DNA of 44,771 nt from assembly GCA_010094045.1 (NCBI GenBank), contig ML986798.1, positions 32,085-76,855 on the forward strand, written 5' to 3'. A model generated the notes under the pieces. The model saw only the letters and a list, made by a program, of their open reading frames with translations. It made no database searches and was not told the DNA's origin. Position numbers and translations under genes: made by a program. Positions 10,964 through 22,643 of this stretch are shown here, piece after piece. Each line of letters starts with the position of its first letter. The stretch's first letter is position 1. This stretch comes from Lojkania enalia (Eukaryota > Ascomycota > Dothideomycetes > Pleosporales).

Positions 10964-13900
10964 AATTGTAACGATATAGCAGAAATTCGAAACCTGAATT
11001 GTATAAAAAGGCAATAAATTTTCATTGCTAATATCGCACAAGACCCAAAATACTTATTGAACTATGATGAGCTCCGGTACGTCTAAGCAGCCTGGGCTAT
11101 CTACTGGCCGTGTTCGAATACTCCCCCAAAAGTCGTACACTACGATTGGACCAATCCCTAGTCTTCAATATCCTCATTTGCATAATCCACGGCTGCATCG
11201 ACGTTCGTGTTTGTCCGTATTCATCGGCAACTACATCCTTACAGGTAATTATATTTGTGCTATATCCTCTTCCTGATCCGCCTAAATCACCCTACCGGAT
11301 CTATATCACCAACCCGCGCATTAACTAGTGGCAATTTCCCTTATAAACTAAACTAGTGTTATTCATCGCTGTGCACACCCGCAAGCTAAGCATTACATAG
11401 CCATTGTAAGATGATTTTGGTCAACATATTCGCTTGCATGAAGAGTTTCAAATATTGTTCTCCCGCCAATCGCATGGTTAGTTAAAACTACCATCCAGTG
11501 TCATACACTATCTACACAGCTCGACAAGCACAGAGCCCGGCCCGGGCCTATGTTCAATCCGCAGATATCTTTCAAAATTAAATTGAGAAGAGCAGATGCT
11601 CTCGGTTCGCCGGTTACGTAGTAGTAGTAGTAGTCTTAAACCAGAAAAACTTTCCTACCGCGCTAAGGCAAGTCGAGATCACATGAAAGTTCAAATGATC
11701 CCAAGGCCGATTTGTAAGATGAAAAGGTTAATTTTATGGCTAGCTAGAATATCCAGATCGGTCTCACTTCACTGTCTGGGCGTACCAATCTTAACTTTCT
11801 ATCACCGGGGCAAATCCATATGCTACTGACGGTAAAGAATAGCTGGCAAGTGCTTGTTTTTCATACACTAAGGTCGTTTGACATGTCACTGCCTAATTCC
11901 CTCAGTGCAGAATTTATATCTATATGTAAGCCCAGGTCACGTGCCTGATCAGCTATGCAGCCCATAACTAAGCAGTCTCATGTACTATATATTCCTCCAC
12001 TGTATCTTGACCAATAGCTCAAGGACAATCATTAGCGCAATCATTAATACATCCATCAATACAACCCCATACGGTCTCCGCCCACTCCTGCTTACACTAT
12101 ACCATGAGAGTGCCACTCACTTTCGCGAAAGAATCATAAGCCACATTTAGTTGAGCCTCTAGACTGGATATCTCAAGTATACGGTAAGCGTAGAATAGGA
12201 CGGTATTTCCACGCGTACCCCATCCCACTCAAGCCAATCAAAATCATCCGCCGTCTTAATACGGTGAAGTGACACAGAGACGCGGCGGATAGCAAGTCTG
12301 TCAGTCTGGCTATTTCAAATAATTCAAGGGCATCTACATTACAAGTAGCGTATCGGAAGAGCAAGTACCTTGATGACGAATGGCATGGTTATAGTCACGT
12401 GCCATCCGGCCCTTCACCATCCGGGCAGTGCCCCACCCATCCTCGACGAACAGTCAGCAAGACTACCACTCGTTCGCACCTTCCAGGTCCGAGGTGCATT
12501 CAAGCTTCGCACCTGCCCTACGGAACTGTCGGGCTCAGTTCCCCGATGGCACCACCGCTCCCGCTGCAGGTACCCGTCAGAACCCCAGAACGTGACGTTC
12601 CATTCGGCAGTAGACCGTGTACCCGCATGTCATACGTCATGAATCATCTATAATTAACCCCCGGTCGTGTTCCTGAAGGCAGCGTAGAACTGGCAGGGCT
12701 ACTCTATACTCCAGCCCAAGCAAAAGCATCCATAAAAAGTGGCCGCCGGTGAAGCAATACCGCTATAAACATAACCCAACACCAATTCACACATCATATC
12801 ATACCCCAATTCAATTCAAATCCCTAGCGCTCGACACTGCAGACACAAATATCGCCACTCCGTTCCCGAATCTCACCTTTACCTGGCCCCCCGTTTGCTC
12901 GCCCACCACGGTCTTCCCGCCACGTTTCAGGATCGGCCGCGGGCCATGCAGGTGCGTTCGCCAGGGAACACGTGGTGCCGGTATCGGCGCGGGGATTTGG
13001 GTTAGGTGAAGGAGGGGGGTGGGAGGCTTGTTTTACATTGGTGGCCTTTTTTTTTTGTGGGGTTGGAGCTCCTGCATAATCTATGGACCGGGAGATGTTA
13101 GGTAGGGTAGTTAGAAGAAACACGTATAGAGGAATAGACAGCACATAGCATCCGTCCATGCGTTTAACGCCCCATACTAACTCTACTTCACTATCATAAT
13201 ACCACCGAGAAACATTCATATCCGCAGATGTTTCGCTACATATGCTACACACTGCATAGAAAAGAACCAGATCCGCAACAATGCATCTGGTTCTGGGTTC
13301 AGAATGCTAGCACACAACTCCGGTGACCCGCTCGCATAACCATATCTAAAGTGGGAAGAAAAGAGGGGTATCGAGTGGTTGTTTCCGTGATACATAACTT
13401 CATGACCGCCCCATTGACTGGCGTAATGTAGGTAGAATATAAAGAGGGAAAAGAAGGAAAGGGAAACGTTCCGATCCACTGCTCGTGTCTATAGAGTCGA
13501 GTATACGAGACGCGTACTGTACACAAACCGCGACAGCGACATGCGGAAAGGAACTATGGAGTGTACATTAGGATGCCATGATATGTTAACGCCTAGGACT
13601 CCGAGTCCATTATGCATCCGGGATGAGAGGGTGTATGATACAGCTTGGCTAGTGGATGAGTTAGTTATAGTGTGGGAAAATGCTGGGACTGCTACTTACC
13701 AAGCCCATCAGAGGCCCTTTACGCTTCGTTTCCCAGGACCGTGAAAGAAAATGCAAATATTATACTAAGTTAGGTATATTCTGTATTGTCGTAGAGTTAT
13801 CATGGAATTGCCGGCAGCATGTAGATGTAAATCCGAGAGAGAACAAACCTAATAAGAAACCGGAGTTGTGTGCCAAAGAGATCATGATATATGAGAAGTC

Positions 13901-14029
13901 CTGATAGGGCCTAGATTGGACTGCAGAGCTTGGCAAGCAACTGACAATGAAGTTCTAAAGTCCAAATCAGTGAGGCCAACAACAAGGATTCTTCTCAGGT
14001 GGTTAGTACCCCACGTGTTTGGTGCACAT
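10964..14029. other. 3-kb interval without a supported gene
   Basis: Only short unrelated open frames occur. A small (GTA)n run lies at about 11621-11636. At about 12735-12830 there is a promoter-like stretch (CATAAAAAG and CTATAAACATAA followed by a long CA-rich, G-poor leader), but no convincing frame follows. The GC-richer stretch at about 12400-12620 shows no recognisable protein. A non-coding RNA or a small multi-exon gene cannot be excluded. Confidence 0.4.
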
Positions 14030-14983
14030 CTAGTTCTTGCGACTAGGCTTTTTGATGGCACCCTTCTTGGAGACGCTGGATTTGTCCGTGAATTTAGTGG
14101 TCGCCTTACGAGTACCTGGGAAGAAGGGGAGGAACTCGATAGATGGCACTTCCTTGGTCTCTCCTTTTTTTAGCATGTCGAGGATGAGCGCGACAATCTC
14201 TTTAACATCCTCAAGCTTCTTCTCGCCAAGGTAGAGCTGCAGTTCGCGGAGCACGCTGATTGGCGCTTGGAATGCCTTAACTTCGGCGTCTGGAGCTACG
14301 GCGGCTTCTGCTTCCCCAGCCGGTATACCGGCGGACACCTTCCGGGCGTACTCGTTCAGGCGGTTCATCTCGGACTTCTTGAGGGAGACATCGTAAGTAG
14401 TGCCTGGGTGGAGATTCTCAATAACATCCAGTTGGCGAGCGATGAGGTTGATCTTGCGGCGTTGCCACAAATCTGGCTTGTATGTGGCGCGCTGGTAATG
14501 TTTGCGGCAGAAGAGGGGCCAGTCGTGTATTTGTCGGGTACAACCCTTGTTGCGACCGAAATGGTTGGAGATGACCTTGCGGGATAGGCTGAGAGTGTAC
14601 TGGCCGGTACGACACTCTGAGAATTCGTCGTTCATACAGACGAACTCACGAACGACAAGAGCATCAGCGGTGCTAGTAGCCGTGATAGGAGCGGTGTCGG
14701 CAGCATCAGGGATGGTAGCGTCGTCACCAACTTCGGGCTCGCGGTCTCGGTTTGACGGTGTCGGGGTCAACGGTGAATCTTTCATGGCTTCGTCAGGAAT
14801 AGTCTCGATCAAACCTCCGTCATTATCGTCAGTCTTGCCGGTATCGGAGACTTCGGTCGTCGTAGAAGAAGCACCAGCACCCTTACTTGGCGAAGAAAGT
14901 AGGATCTCAAAGCTCATGGCATCCTTGATGCGCTGGTTCTCCGGAGTCCCGGTAGAGGATAGAGACATAACCTCAGCAGACAT
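14030..14983 (-). CDS. Fungal protein with Cys/His-rich module, function unknown
   Basis: 317 residues from the first real ATG at 14983; the open frame runs upstream to 15049, but that leading codon is GTG and is not credible as a fungal start. The N-terminal ~105 residues are acidic, Ser/Thr/Pro-rich and probably disordered. A compact basic module follows: Cys116 and Cys124 (C-x7-C), the stretch SLSRKVISNHFGRNKGCTRQ, then Cys148-x10-Cys159-x2-His162 in CTRQIHDWPLFCRKHYQR. It continues as a Lys/Arg-rich helix-like segment up to about residue 220. The spacing suggests zinc binding, and with the basic surface perhaps nucleic-acid or chromatin binding; this is inference. A second helical segment (about 240-275, LRELQLYLGEKKLEDVKEIV) and a basic tail ending KKPSRKN complete it. 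I do not recognise a named family. A TATATATT box lies about 50 nt upstream. Confidence 0.8.
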   Translation of the reverse strand: MSAEVMSLSSTGTPENQRIKDAMSFEILLSSPSKGAGASSTTTEVSDTGKTDDNDGGLIETIPDEAMKDSPLTPTPSNRDREPEVGDDATIPDAADTAPITATSTADALVVREFVCMNDEFSECRTGQYTLSLSRKVISNHFGRNKGCTRQIHDWPLFCRKHYQRATYKPDLWQRRKINLIARQLDVIENLHPGTTYDVSLKKSEMNRLNEYARKVSAGIPAGEAEAAVAPDAEVKAFQAPISVLRELQLYLGEKKLEDVKEIVALILDMLKKGETKEVPSIEFLPFFPGTRKATTKFTDKSSVSKKGAIKKPSRKN

Positions 14984-15028
14984 GTCAACGACAAATGCCG
15001 AAGTAAGAACTGAGAGTGTCTTGAGGTG

Positions 15029-15040
15029 AAAATATATAAG
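15029..15040 (-). promoter_or_regulatory. TATA-like element upstream of the Cys/His protein gene
   Basis: On the - strand the sequence reads CTTATATATTTT, about 50 nt upstream of the ATG at 14983. That distance fits a TATA box with a short 5' leader. Its presence also supports starting the protein at 14983 rather than at the GTG farther upstream, which would sit inside or before this element. Confidence 0.4.
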
Positions 15041-17983
15041 AGTTGTCACCGCGGACTGAGAGCGTGCTACTAAGTCAGAATTAGAATGGACTTGAAGGGT
15101 TGGGAGGTTGTGGTTGGGGGAAGAGGAAATCTGGAGCGAGGTGGGTGGATGGTGGGTTTATATGAATAGGGCAGGCAGCGAAAAGGCGCAATCGCTGGAT
15201 GTGAAGTGGAAGGGGCGGTACTGCGAATGGGGCACATCTTGACAAGACGTAGATTGACTATTAATGCGCCAGCTGACCATCTGCGTTGTGCACAATAGAC
15301 ACAATAGCAAGAAACGGCGTCTGATATTCATTCACCCACTCCTACACCGCCTCTTTCAGGCTTCATCCTATGATCAAATCGTCCTAGTCCCTTAGGGGAG
15401 TACTGCCATAGTCTTGCCGTGCTTCAAAATTGCTCATAGACATCCAGATATGGCGTGGCCCCTAGGGGAAGACGCTCAGAGAGCTTCGGCCTTAGCGCAC
15501 ATCTCTAAGATGAGCCAGGAGCACAGTGACAAACGCTAATCCCTGCAGAACCAGAGTTCGTCCTTATTAGCGCCAAATAACTGAGCAGCTGTCCGAATAA
15601 CGGCGCCCCAAATTGGCAAATTGTGGGGCAGCCTAGGCACGGAACGAGGCGCCCCTCTGCGGTGGAGGCCCATGAGGTAAAGGTATGTAGTTGTGGTAAA
15701 GGCAGGTAGGTAAGGGCTTGTGAATTGGACAAACAATGGGAAACTGACTTGAGCGTAGGCGCCAGACGGTCATGGAAGGGTACGATACTTCACATCTAGA
15801 AGACCGCTTTGCAAGCTTGACTACGGTTGCACTCGGCAAGCTCTTGGGCAGAGCAGAGGGGAGAAGTTGGAAAGGTCGAGCCAATCTTGTCGGTAATCTT
15901 GCAGAGATCCAGAATGTGCGGTGTGGCCGTTCTGGCGGAGCTCCCACTCCGGTTTATGAGCGGTGTAACTTGGATGAGCGCATTCAATCTTGCCTTAGGA
16001 CGACTTCACGTGTCCGTAAATCTAGGGCTCCATGAGATTATCATTACTCCGGATTGAATCCTTTCTATGATAGAATACTTTCTCCCCAGACTCTGAGATA
16101 GAATTACGTAGAAATGCAAGCTCGACTTCAGGTGCGGTTGTGGCGCGAGGTCAAACATCCGAGTTAGGCTTCAAGTTTTCATATTTGACGCCTATCCGAG
16201 CTCTTTTACGGTATAATATTCATTATCTAGATATGCGTGCTTACCCAAGGCTGACATAAGCTTAAAAGGAAGCGATGTGTTGATATGGTGTGGACATCCC
16301 GTTGACTTCAACAAATTCCTCAAACGCGCACGTCAGACTTCAGACCGCAAACTCTTGGGCGGCTCAAAAGACCAGGCGAAACGGAGGATGTAAAGTGGGT
16401 TGCCTACTGCTAGCTGGATCAGGCCAATCTGTATTTCCTGGATTCCGATGGTAGCGCAATCGTGAGAGGATGGAGCTGGCCGATCGGTATTCATGTAGTC
16501 ATCCATCAACGGTCTCCAATTAATTGTCCCACTATCATCTCTTCTGACAGCTGTGCTCTTCTTGTATGTGTGGCATATATCTCCGCTTGTAAATCATATG
16601 ATATTGTAGGTGCAGGCTACAAGGTTTCTCGAAATGGTCACTCATTCGCTGCGAGATATCCTGTAGATTCATCACCGTATAAAGTTCCGTTTCTTTCAAG
16701 TCAATTCACCTCAACTTCAAGTTCTCCCTATTCTAAGCTAGACATTTATGATCCGAAACTATCTCTTTTGTTGCAAAACGAAAAAAAGAATGTACGGGGC
16801 TCGGAAGGAGGGAGCCAAGACACCACAGGAGCATAGCGGTACAGCCTTGAATAACAGTAGGGATACTTGAATTATAGCAGAGGAAAGAGAAGGCATCTGG
16901 TCGGGTTTCGGACCGACAAAATTTTGGGGTGTCTGGTATGGAAAGGATTCGACGCGGTCTAGTTTGGATAGCGGCAATACTTGGTGACTTCAATCAGCGA
17001 TGTTTTCTTTTAGTTGGAGTTCGGTTGCGGAAGCCTGGGGTAGTCAGTAACGATCAACTAGCAGAAACCCGTAGGTATCAAAGAGTTGTGAAGAATTGAA
17101 TTGATTTTTGTAGGACTGCAAAATCCCTTATATACAGAAATTTCCGCGTATCAAGCTATACCGTATAGAGAGAGTAAGTGATAGAAAGTCTTGACATGAA
17201 TTTTCTAGTCTTGTTCTGCGAGTCCTTCAGCAAGTCAAAATTTTGTTCCGGCTGGCCCACCGTTGGCCCACCGTTGGCCCAGAGGAAGGGACTCTTCGTA
17301 TTTCCTCGAACGAGTTAGTAGGATCAAGCAATTCACAGAAGGGACAAGGCAATCAAGTTATTGACGGATATTGGGCGATTACCTGCGGAAGGCTTGGCAT
17401 AGCTGTAGAAGTGTCGACATTGTTTTCTACAGATACGTTTGTCACGGGTGGCGATGATGGAGATTCCCACATCTGGCGAAATCGTAATTCGGGAGCGTGG
17501 ATAGAGTTGGGAATGTTATGACAAGTATCAAGCACCTTCTTCAGTGTTGCAATTCTCGAGATATAACGATACCCCAAATTGTTGGTGGAGCAAAAAGGAT
17601 GAGAGTAGAGCTGCAAAAACCGCCTAATTACTGATTACGTTAAAGGGTCAGTGCTTCGCAAGCCAAGCCTACCCACGCCTCTCGATGCCTTCCAACACCG
17701 CAACTGCGGCCTCGCAGGACTTTCCAGAGCTGAAGTCACTACATTATCATTTCTTCTTTTATAGCTATCTATTTATAGATTTTTGAACTCTGCTAGCTGC
17801 CTTAACATCGTTTTAGACACCTCTAAAACCCCTTCGCTACAAATCCTGGTGTACAGGCTTGGATCATTTAACAGACTGCGGAAAAGGGCAAGGCAAGTAC
17901 GTGTTTGCATTTTTCAGGTTTACTTGAATGAGGAATTATGCTACTTGATATCGAGCGGATTTCGGTAGTATTGGTACTACTAC
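15041..17983. other. 2.9-kb interval without a supported gene
   Basis: Several 60-125 residue open frames on both strands overlap one another, and none shows a family motif. A short direct repeat, TGGCCCACCGT in 2.5 copies, lies at 17253-17280. The open stretch near 17243-17521 (and its - strand counterpart) is the longest-looking candidate but I could not join it to a plausible gene. Confidence 0.4.
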
Positions 17984-18331
17984 ATGAGGCCTATGAATCC
18001 CAGAACACCCATTGGAAGGCTTGGCACGACTGGAGCCGTGGTTGAGAAAACGATCTTTATTCCATCGCCGTTTCTTGTCGATTTACTAGAGAAGACCACA
18101 GGCATAAGTCAAGAATACTTTCAGTGGATACGCTCCTTACAAAACAATACACATGAAAAATAGAACGATATCTGATGGGAGACATCCGATAATGAAGCTC
18201 ATGCGCTATCCAAGAGCGCACAGACATTCACAGATGGAACCATTTACGATAATATCTTAGGGGAAGAGGTGCTCAAATTCAAATCAGATGATTGGGCCGG
18301 GTTGTTAGAAGATCTGGATCAGGGTTGTTAG
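17984..18331 (+). pseudogene. Possible relic gene with two in-frame stops, unrecognised
   Basis: One frame starting at ATG 17984 reads 59 residues that look coding (GRLGTTGAVVEKTIFIPSPF, then FLVDLLEKTTGISQEYFQWI) to a TAG. It then continues in the same frame past a second stop (TGA) into about 47 coding-like residues (SDNEAHALSKSAQTFTDGTI, then LGEEVLKFKSDDWAGLLEDL). Two stops close together inside an otherwise coherent frame suggest a decayed gene or an unrecognised short intron around 18160-18180. I cannot assign a family. It lies just upstream of the helicase gene, on the same strand. Confidence 0.35.
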
Positions 18332-18494
18332 AGGATCAGCCACCGGGGACGCGAGAGTCACGGTACCCTGAACACGACAGCCGCGTCACGGCCCGTGACT
18401 GTTACACCCATTCTATTTTTTGCAAATGCTGACATACCTTTTACCAGAAGCTTTTACAGCTAGTCCCTTATGCTTTTCTTGACGGCAGACAAAT

Positions 18495-21400
18495 ATGGAA
18501 AACGGCAGCGAGGCACAAGACCAGCCGAAGGCGCCAAAGGACCGAAATAAGTCAGAAGATGCTTCCCAGGCTCCTTTAGCACCGTCGCCTACGCGCAGTG
18601 GAAAGCTGTCACAAAATTCATCTTCAAAATTCCTTGCTGAACCCCTCTTACCAATTTCAAAAGCGAAACCCTCGCCATTCACGACGTCACAAACTCAGAG
18701 CGCAGTCACTTTGTCGATGAAGAGATCCTCAACCTCAGCCGTATCACCACAGCCAAATCAGAAATCTGTTGAGCCACAGATAGCCACGAAATGGGAATAC
18801 GACGTATATGCCAGGCCTTACATTCCATCAGCCTTTCGAGCTGCGAATCACGAGCCTGGGCACGTTGTGTTCACGGAGGCTAAGCATAAGGTAAATTTTG
18901 AGGAATACACAAACACATTCGTAGGGAAAGCTTTTATTCCAAAGCGTATTGCTATGCCAACGCATGATAATGCGCAAATTCAAGCGGATGGGATGCTACT
19001 AACAGAAGCCTCGTATTTAGAGTATTTCTTGTCTTTATGGAAGATTGAGCTAGAAGCAAAAAAGCGGGAGAACGAAAGCTTTGCGTTGTACAAAGTACCA
19101 ATCCTGCCTTTACCGATGCCAGATGGACAAGATCTTTATGCGCTTTCGATACCGGGCTTGCGTGAGGATAGCCCATTTGTGGAAATAGGCGATACTATAC
19201 AACTCCGCCAACTCTGGCTTGACTCTGCTGGTAATCTTATGGGCGTCCCTGTAATGATGCCAGGACCGGGTAACCCGTATCAACATTCGCCCGTAGTGCT
19301 GTCCTGGGGTACGTACTCCATACACTAGCGCAAATAGAACATCAATGGGAGACCACCAACTCGTCTCCCCTGATTCCTACTTAAGATCGAGCGAGTTAAG
19401 ATGAGCTAACCGACTTGGCAGGTGGAGTACAATACGATGCCTCGGTCTATAGCATAAGTCGTGTTCAAGAGACCGTATACCTAAGAATTGCAGGCCTCGA
19501 ACGGACAAGTATGTGCTTCAACGTCATGATCCCATTGAAAAAGGGGCCCATAGCAGCTCAAAAATTTGCGCTAGGTCTTATACACCGGGAATTTATGATG
19601 AGGGGCTATGGACTAGGTTCTAGTAATTCACTAAAAGATTTACACGAGGGGATTTGCCGGAAGACAGCTAATATTGTCCTGGAAACAACGTCTCGTAAGA
19701 TTCAAATTAATGGTCCAGAGAAGAATAAAAAATTATCCAGTGGGCTTCAGCATACGTCGGTAACGCAGAATGATTGGGTCCGTCAAATGCTGTTTCCTGT
19801 TGAGTCTGACGGCGTCTTTCAAACCAAGCTTCGAACCATCAACTACAAACGGGGACTATTCGACTATAAGCTCAACTATGAGCAACTACAGGCTGTCAAT
19901 TCTGTCTGCGCTAATGAATATGGGACCCTGCCCTTTCTCATATCCGGCCCGCCCGGAACAGGGAAGACGAAGAGTCTAGTTGAGCTTGCTTTACAATTGC
20001 TCAATACTACCCAAATTGCTCATATACTCATTTGCGCACCATCTGAGGCAGCTGCAGATACACTTGCCCAGCGCCTCCGGAGGCAATTATCCCCACATCA
20101 GTTGCTGAGACTGAATGGACCGGGGAGGGATGATAAGGAGGTTCCGGGAGACCTGATGCAATATTGTTATATAGAGTCGGAAATGTTCTATCTTCCACCG
20201 TTCAAGAAATTGATGCAGTACAATGTAGTTGTAACGACGACTCGGGATGCGGCAATCTTAGCAGAGGCAAGACTGACTAATGCGGACCTCTATCATATCG
20301 AAACGAGTATGCTATCCGCTTTCCATCCTGAAGATACCAGGCCTCCTCCCTCTCTCCACTGGGGCGCTCTCTTGATGGACGAAGCAGCGCAAGCCACAGA
20401 ACTGGAAGCCCTTGTACCCATCAGCGTCATAATCCCACCATCCTCATACCCCAAAGATCTACCGCAACCTCGCTTCGTCATGGCGGGTGATCAGAACCAA
20501 CTTGGTCCACGAACAGCCTCTCGGAACCCCGGATTCAGTAAATCCCTCTTTGCACGCCTCTTCGATAGACCAGTCTATTCCAACCATCCTCTGTCGCGCT
20601 CCAAGGTCCGACCCTCAGCCTCACCCCCAGTTCTCGAAGCCTCAATGCTGCCAATGCTCTACCCACCCTTCGTAAACCTCGTCCACAATTACCGCTCTCA
20701 CCCAGCTATTCTTTCTATTCCATCGACGCTATTTTACAACGATACTCTGATCCCGGAAACCCCGATCCCACAAACAGCTCTTCAGGTCAGCAATCTCTGG
20801 CAAGGTCGTCGCTGGCCACTTCTATACATCCCGCATGCCGGCCTAGACGAAATCGAGCGTGATGGCGGCGGCTGGTACAATGTCTCCGAAGCGCGGGTCG
20901 CGTGCAACATCGCCCAATACCTTGTCACTTACGACATGGTCCGACAATCCGATATCTGCATCATGTCACCCTTCGCTGCACAAGTCAGAATGCTGCGCGC
21001 TATGATCCGCGGTTCTGCCTATGGTGGAGGCTCCGGGCTTTGGGAGGTGAATATCGGCCCGCTGGAAGCGTTTCAGGGGCTCGAGAGTCGTACTGTAATT
21101 ATCTGTACAACGAGGACGAGAGCGAGGTTCTTAGAGCCAGATAGGAAGAGGGGATTGGGGGTCGTGGGGGAGAGGCGGAAGATGAATGTTGCGGTTACGA
21201 GGGCAAAAGAGGCATTGATCGTTATTGGGAGTCCTGAGGTACTGGCCAGGGATGAGTGGTGGAAGGAGTGGGTTTCGTTTTGTAGTAGGAATGGGCTTGT
21301 GGGTCAGGGAGATAGGGAAGGGATTGGGATGAGAGTGTTCGAGGAAGAGAAAAAAAAAGGGACATTTGAAGGAGGCAAGGTTGGAGTGCTAGAGAAAGCA

Positions 21401-21661
21401 TTATTGGTGAAGGAAAAAAGAGAGCAAGAAACGGCTATGGGAAATCAAAAGCGGACGCTGGGCGGGGCAAGTGCTGGTGTTGGGATTGTGGGCGAGGATG
21501 AAATGTGGGAGGCTGGGCTTAAAGCTGCCTTAGAAGGGTGGGGCGACATAGAAGAAGACGAATATGAAGAAGGCGAAGGCGAAGTGGGGAATCATGACGA
21601 GGAAACTCAAAGCGAGGACGAAAAGACCAATGCTAGCGGCTCGGATGCATCCGCTCTGTAA
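18495..21661 (+). CDS. MOV10/SDE3-type SF1 RNA helicase (Upf1-like superfamily)
   Basis: Two exons, 18495-19308 and 19422-21661, joined in phase (WG|GVQYDAS) across a 113-nt intron that begins GTACGT, has the branch site GCTAAC and ends CAG; 1017 residues. The N-terminal ~95 residues are low-complexity. A conserved-looking beta-rich region follows (about 100-420). Then come the SF1 motifs: Q motif LNYEQLQAV; Walker A GPPGTGKT (about 447-454); Walker B DEAAQ (about 591), the Upf1-like form; motif III GDQNQLGP; motif IV NYRSHP; motif V EAFQGLESRTVI; motif VI MNVAVTRAK (about 860). The tail is acidic and Glu-rich. Relatives unwind RNA; in fungi the nearest functional models are S. pombe Hrr1 (RNA-directed RNA polymerase complex) and Neurospora SAD-3 (meiotic silencing). 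Which orthologue this is needs a tree. The gene converges on the chromatin remodeler gene. Confidence 0.9.
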
Positions 21662-22643
21662 AGTGATCCTTTATCAAGATGCTGAGAAGGAAATTAAGAA
21701 CCAAGAAGAATAGACAAGGAAAAGTATGCAAGACAAGCCTTTGTGCAACGAACGGTCGATGACGCAATGACTGGAGCTCATTAAAACATTGTTTCAATTT
21801 TGTATTTTGATTACTCATCACAACGTCAGTCGTTTATATTGTTCTCACAATCATTCCATTTCTATATCAGGTTGTAATCGCGGCATTCTTGGCCACGAAA
21901 AATACCCCCTTGAATTCGGCATCCTCACTACAAGCATATGGTAGAGGAAAGGTAGCATAGCGACGAATAGAATAACATCCGGTAGCAAATCACATGGGAT
22001 ATCCTCGATTATGAACATTCTTTATGTATTTAGTAGGGTTAGATGTCCCATTACTTTACTTTTCCACTCAACTATCCTCGAAATTGTCCTAATTCTACAC
22101 TAATACGCACCTGAGGCCAATGAGCAGCTCAAGGTCCCATAACCAAATGAGTCGTATATTCGCAATCGAGTCGCCCTCTTTGTAGTTCTATTAATTGATA
22201 AAGGAGTAAACCGGATTCTTGGGTAGCCCACATCTGTCTATAGCAAATAGGGGCACCATTTTACAGATATAAGATATATTGCATATGCATGAAGAATATA
22301 GCACCGAGAGCCATAACTCGCTTAAACACCCACTTCAAACTTCTAGTATAGAGCCTCTCACCCAGACCCATCTGTCCAAGCAAGCATCCTAGACGCCGTC
22401 CAAGGCTCCCCCCCCCCCCACAAAAAAAAAGATCCTTTACAAAGACTACCAAATCGATGTATTGACAAGTTCCGTCAATCCAAAGCTAGTACAAAGATGT
22501 TGGAAACCCATGAAAATGCAGATTATCGTCTTGAGATCATGCCCCACCATAGGTGCAAAGCCGCCAGTGGTTCGAAAGGCATGAAAATTAGATGTATGTT
22601 TCTTTTTGAATCCAAGAATGCCTCACCTAATCGTACGAAGTGC
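21662..22643. other. Convergent 3' intergenic region
   Basis: About 980 bp lie between the 3' ends of the helicase (+) and remodeler (-) genes. No coding frame is supported. A C-run followed by an A-run at about 22411-22430 is low-complexity. Both genes' polyadenylation sites should lie here. Confidence 0.5.

Noticed and set aside
12370..12653. Small Pro/Arg-rich proteins in a GC-richer patch
   Set aside because: Overlapping frames without motif, promoter or splice support.
14037..15029. Open + strand frames opposite the Cys/His protein
   Set aside because: Antisense shadows with no motif, arising from codon bias of the real gene.
14984..15049. 22 extra N-terminal residues for the Cys/His protein
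   Set aside because: The leading codon at 15049 is GTG, not ATG, and the stretch overlaps a TATA-like element; the first ATG at 14983 is preferred.
17253..17280. TGGCCCACCGT repeat as an operator
   Set aside because: Only 2.5 copies, not next to a supported gene start; kept as a note only.
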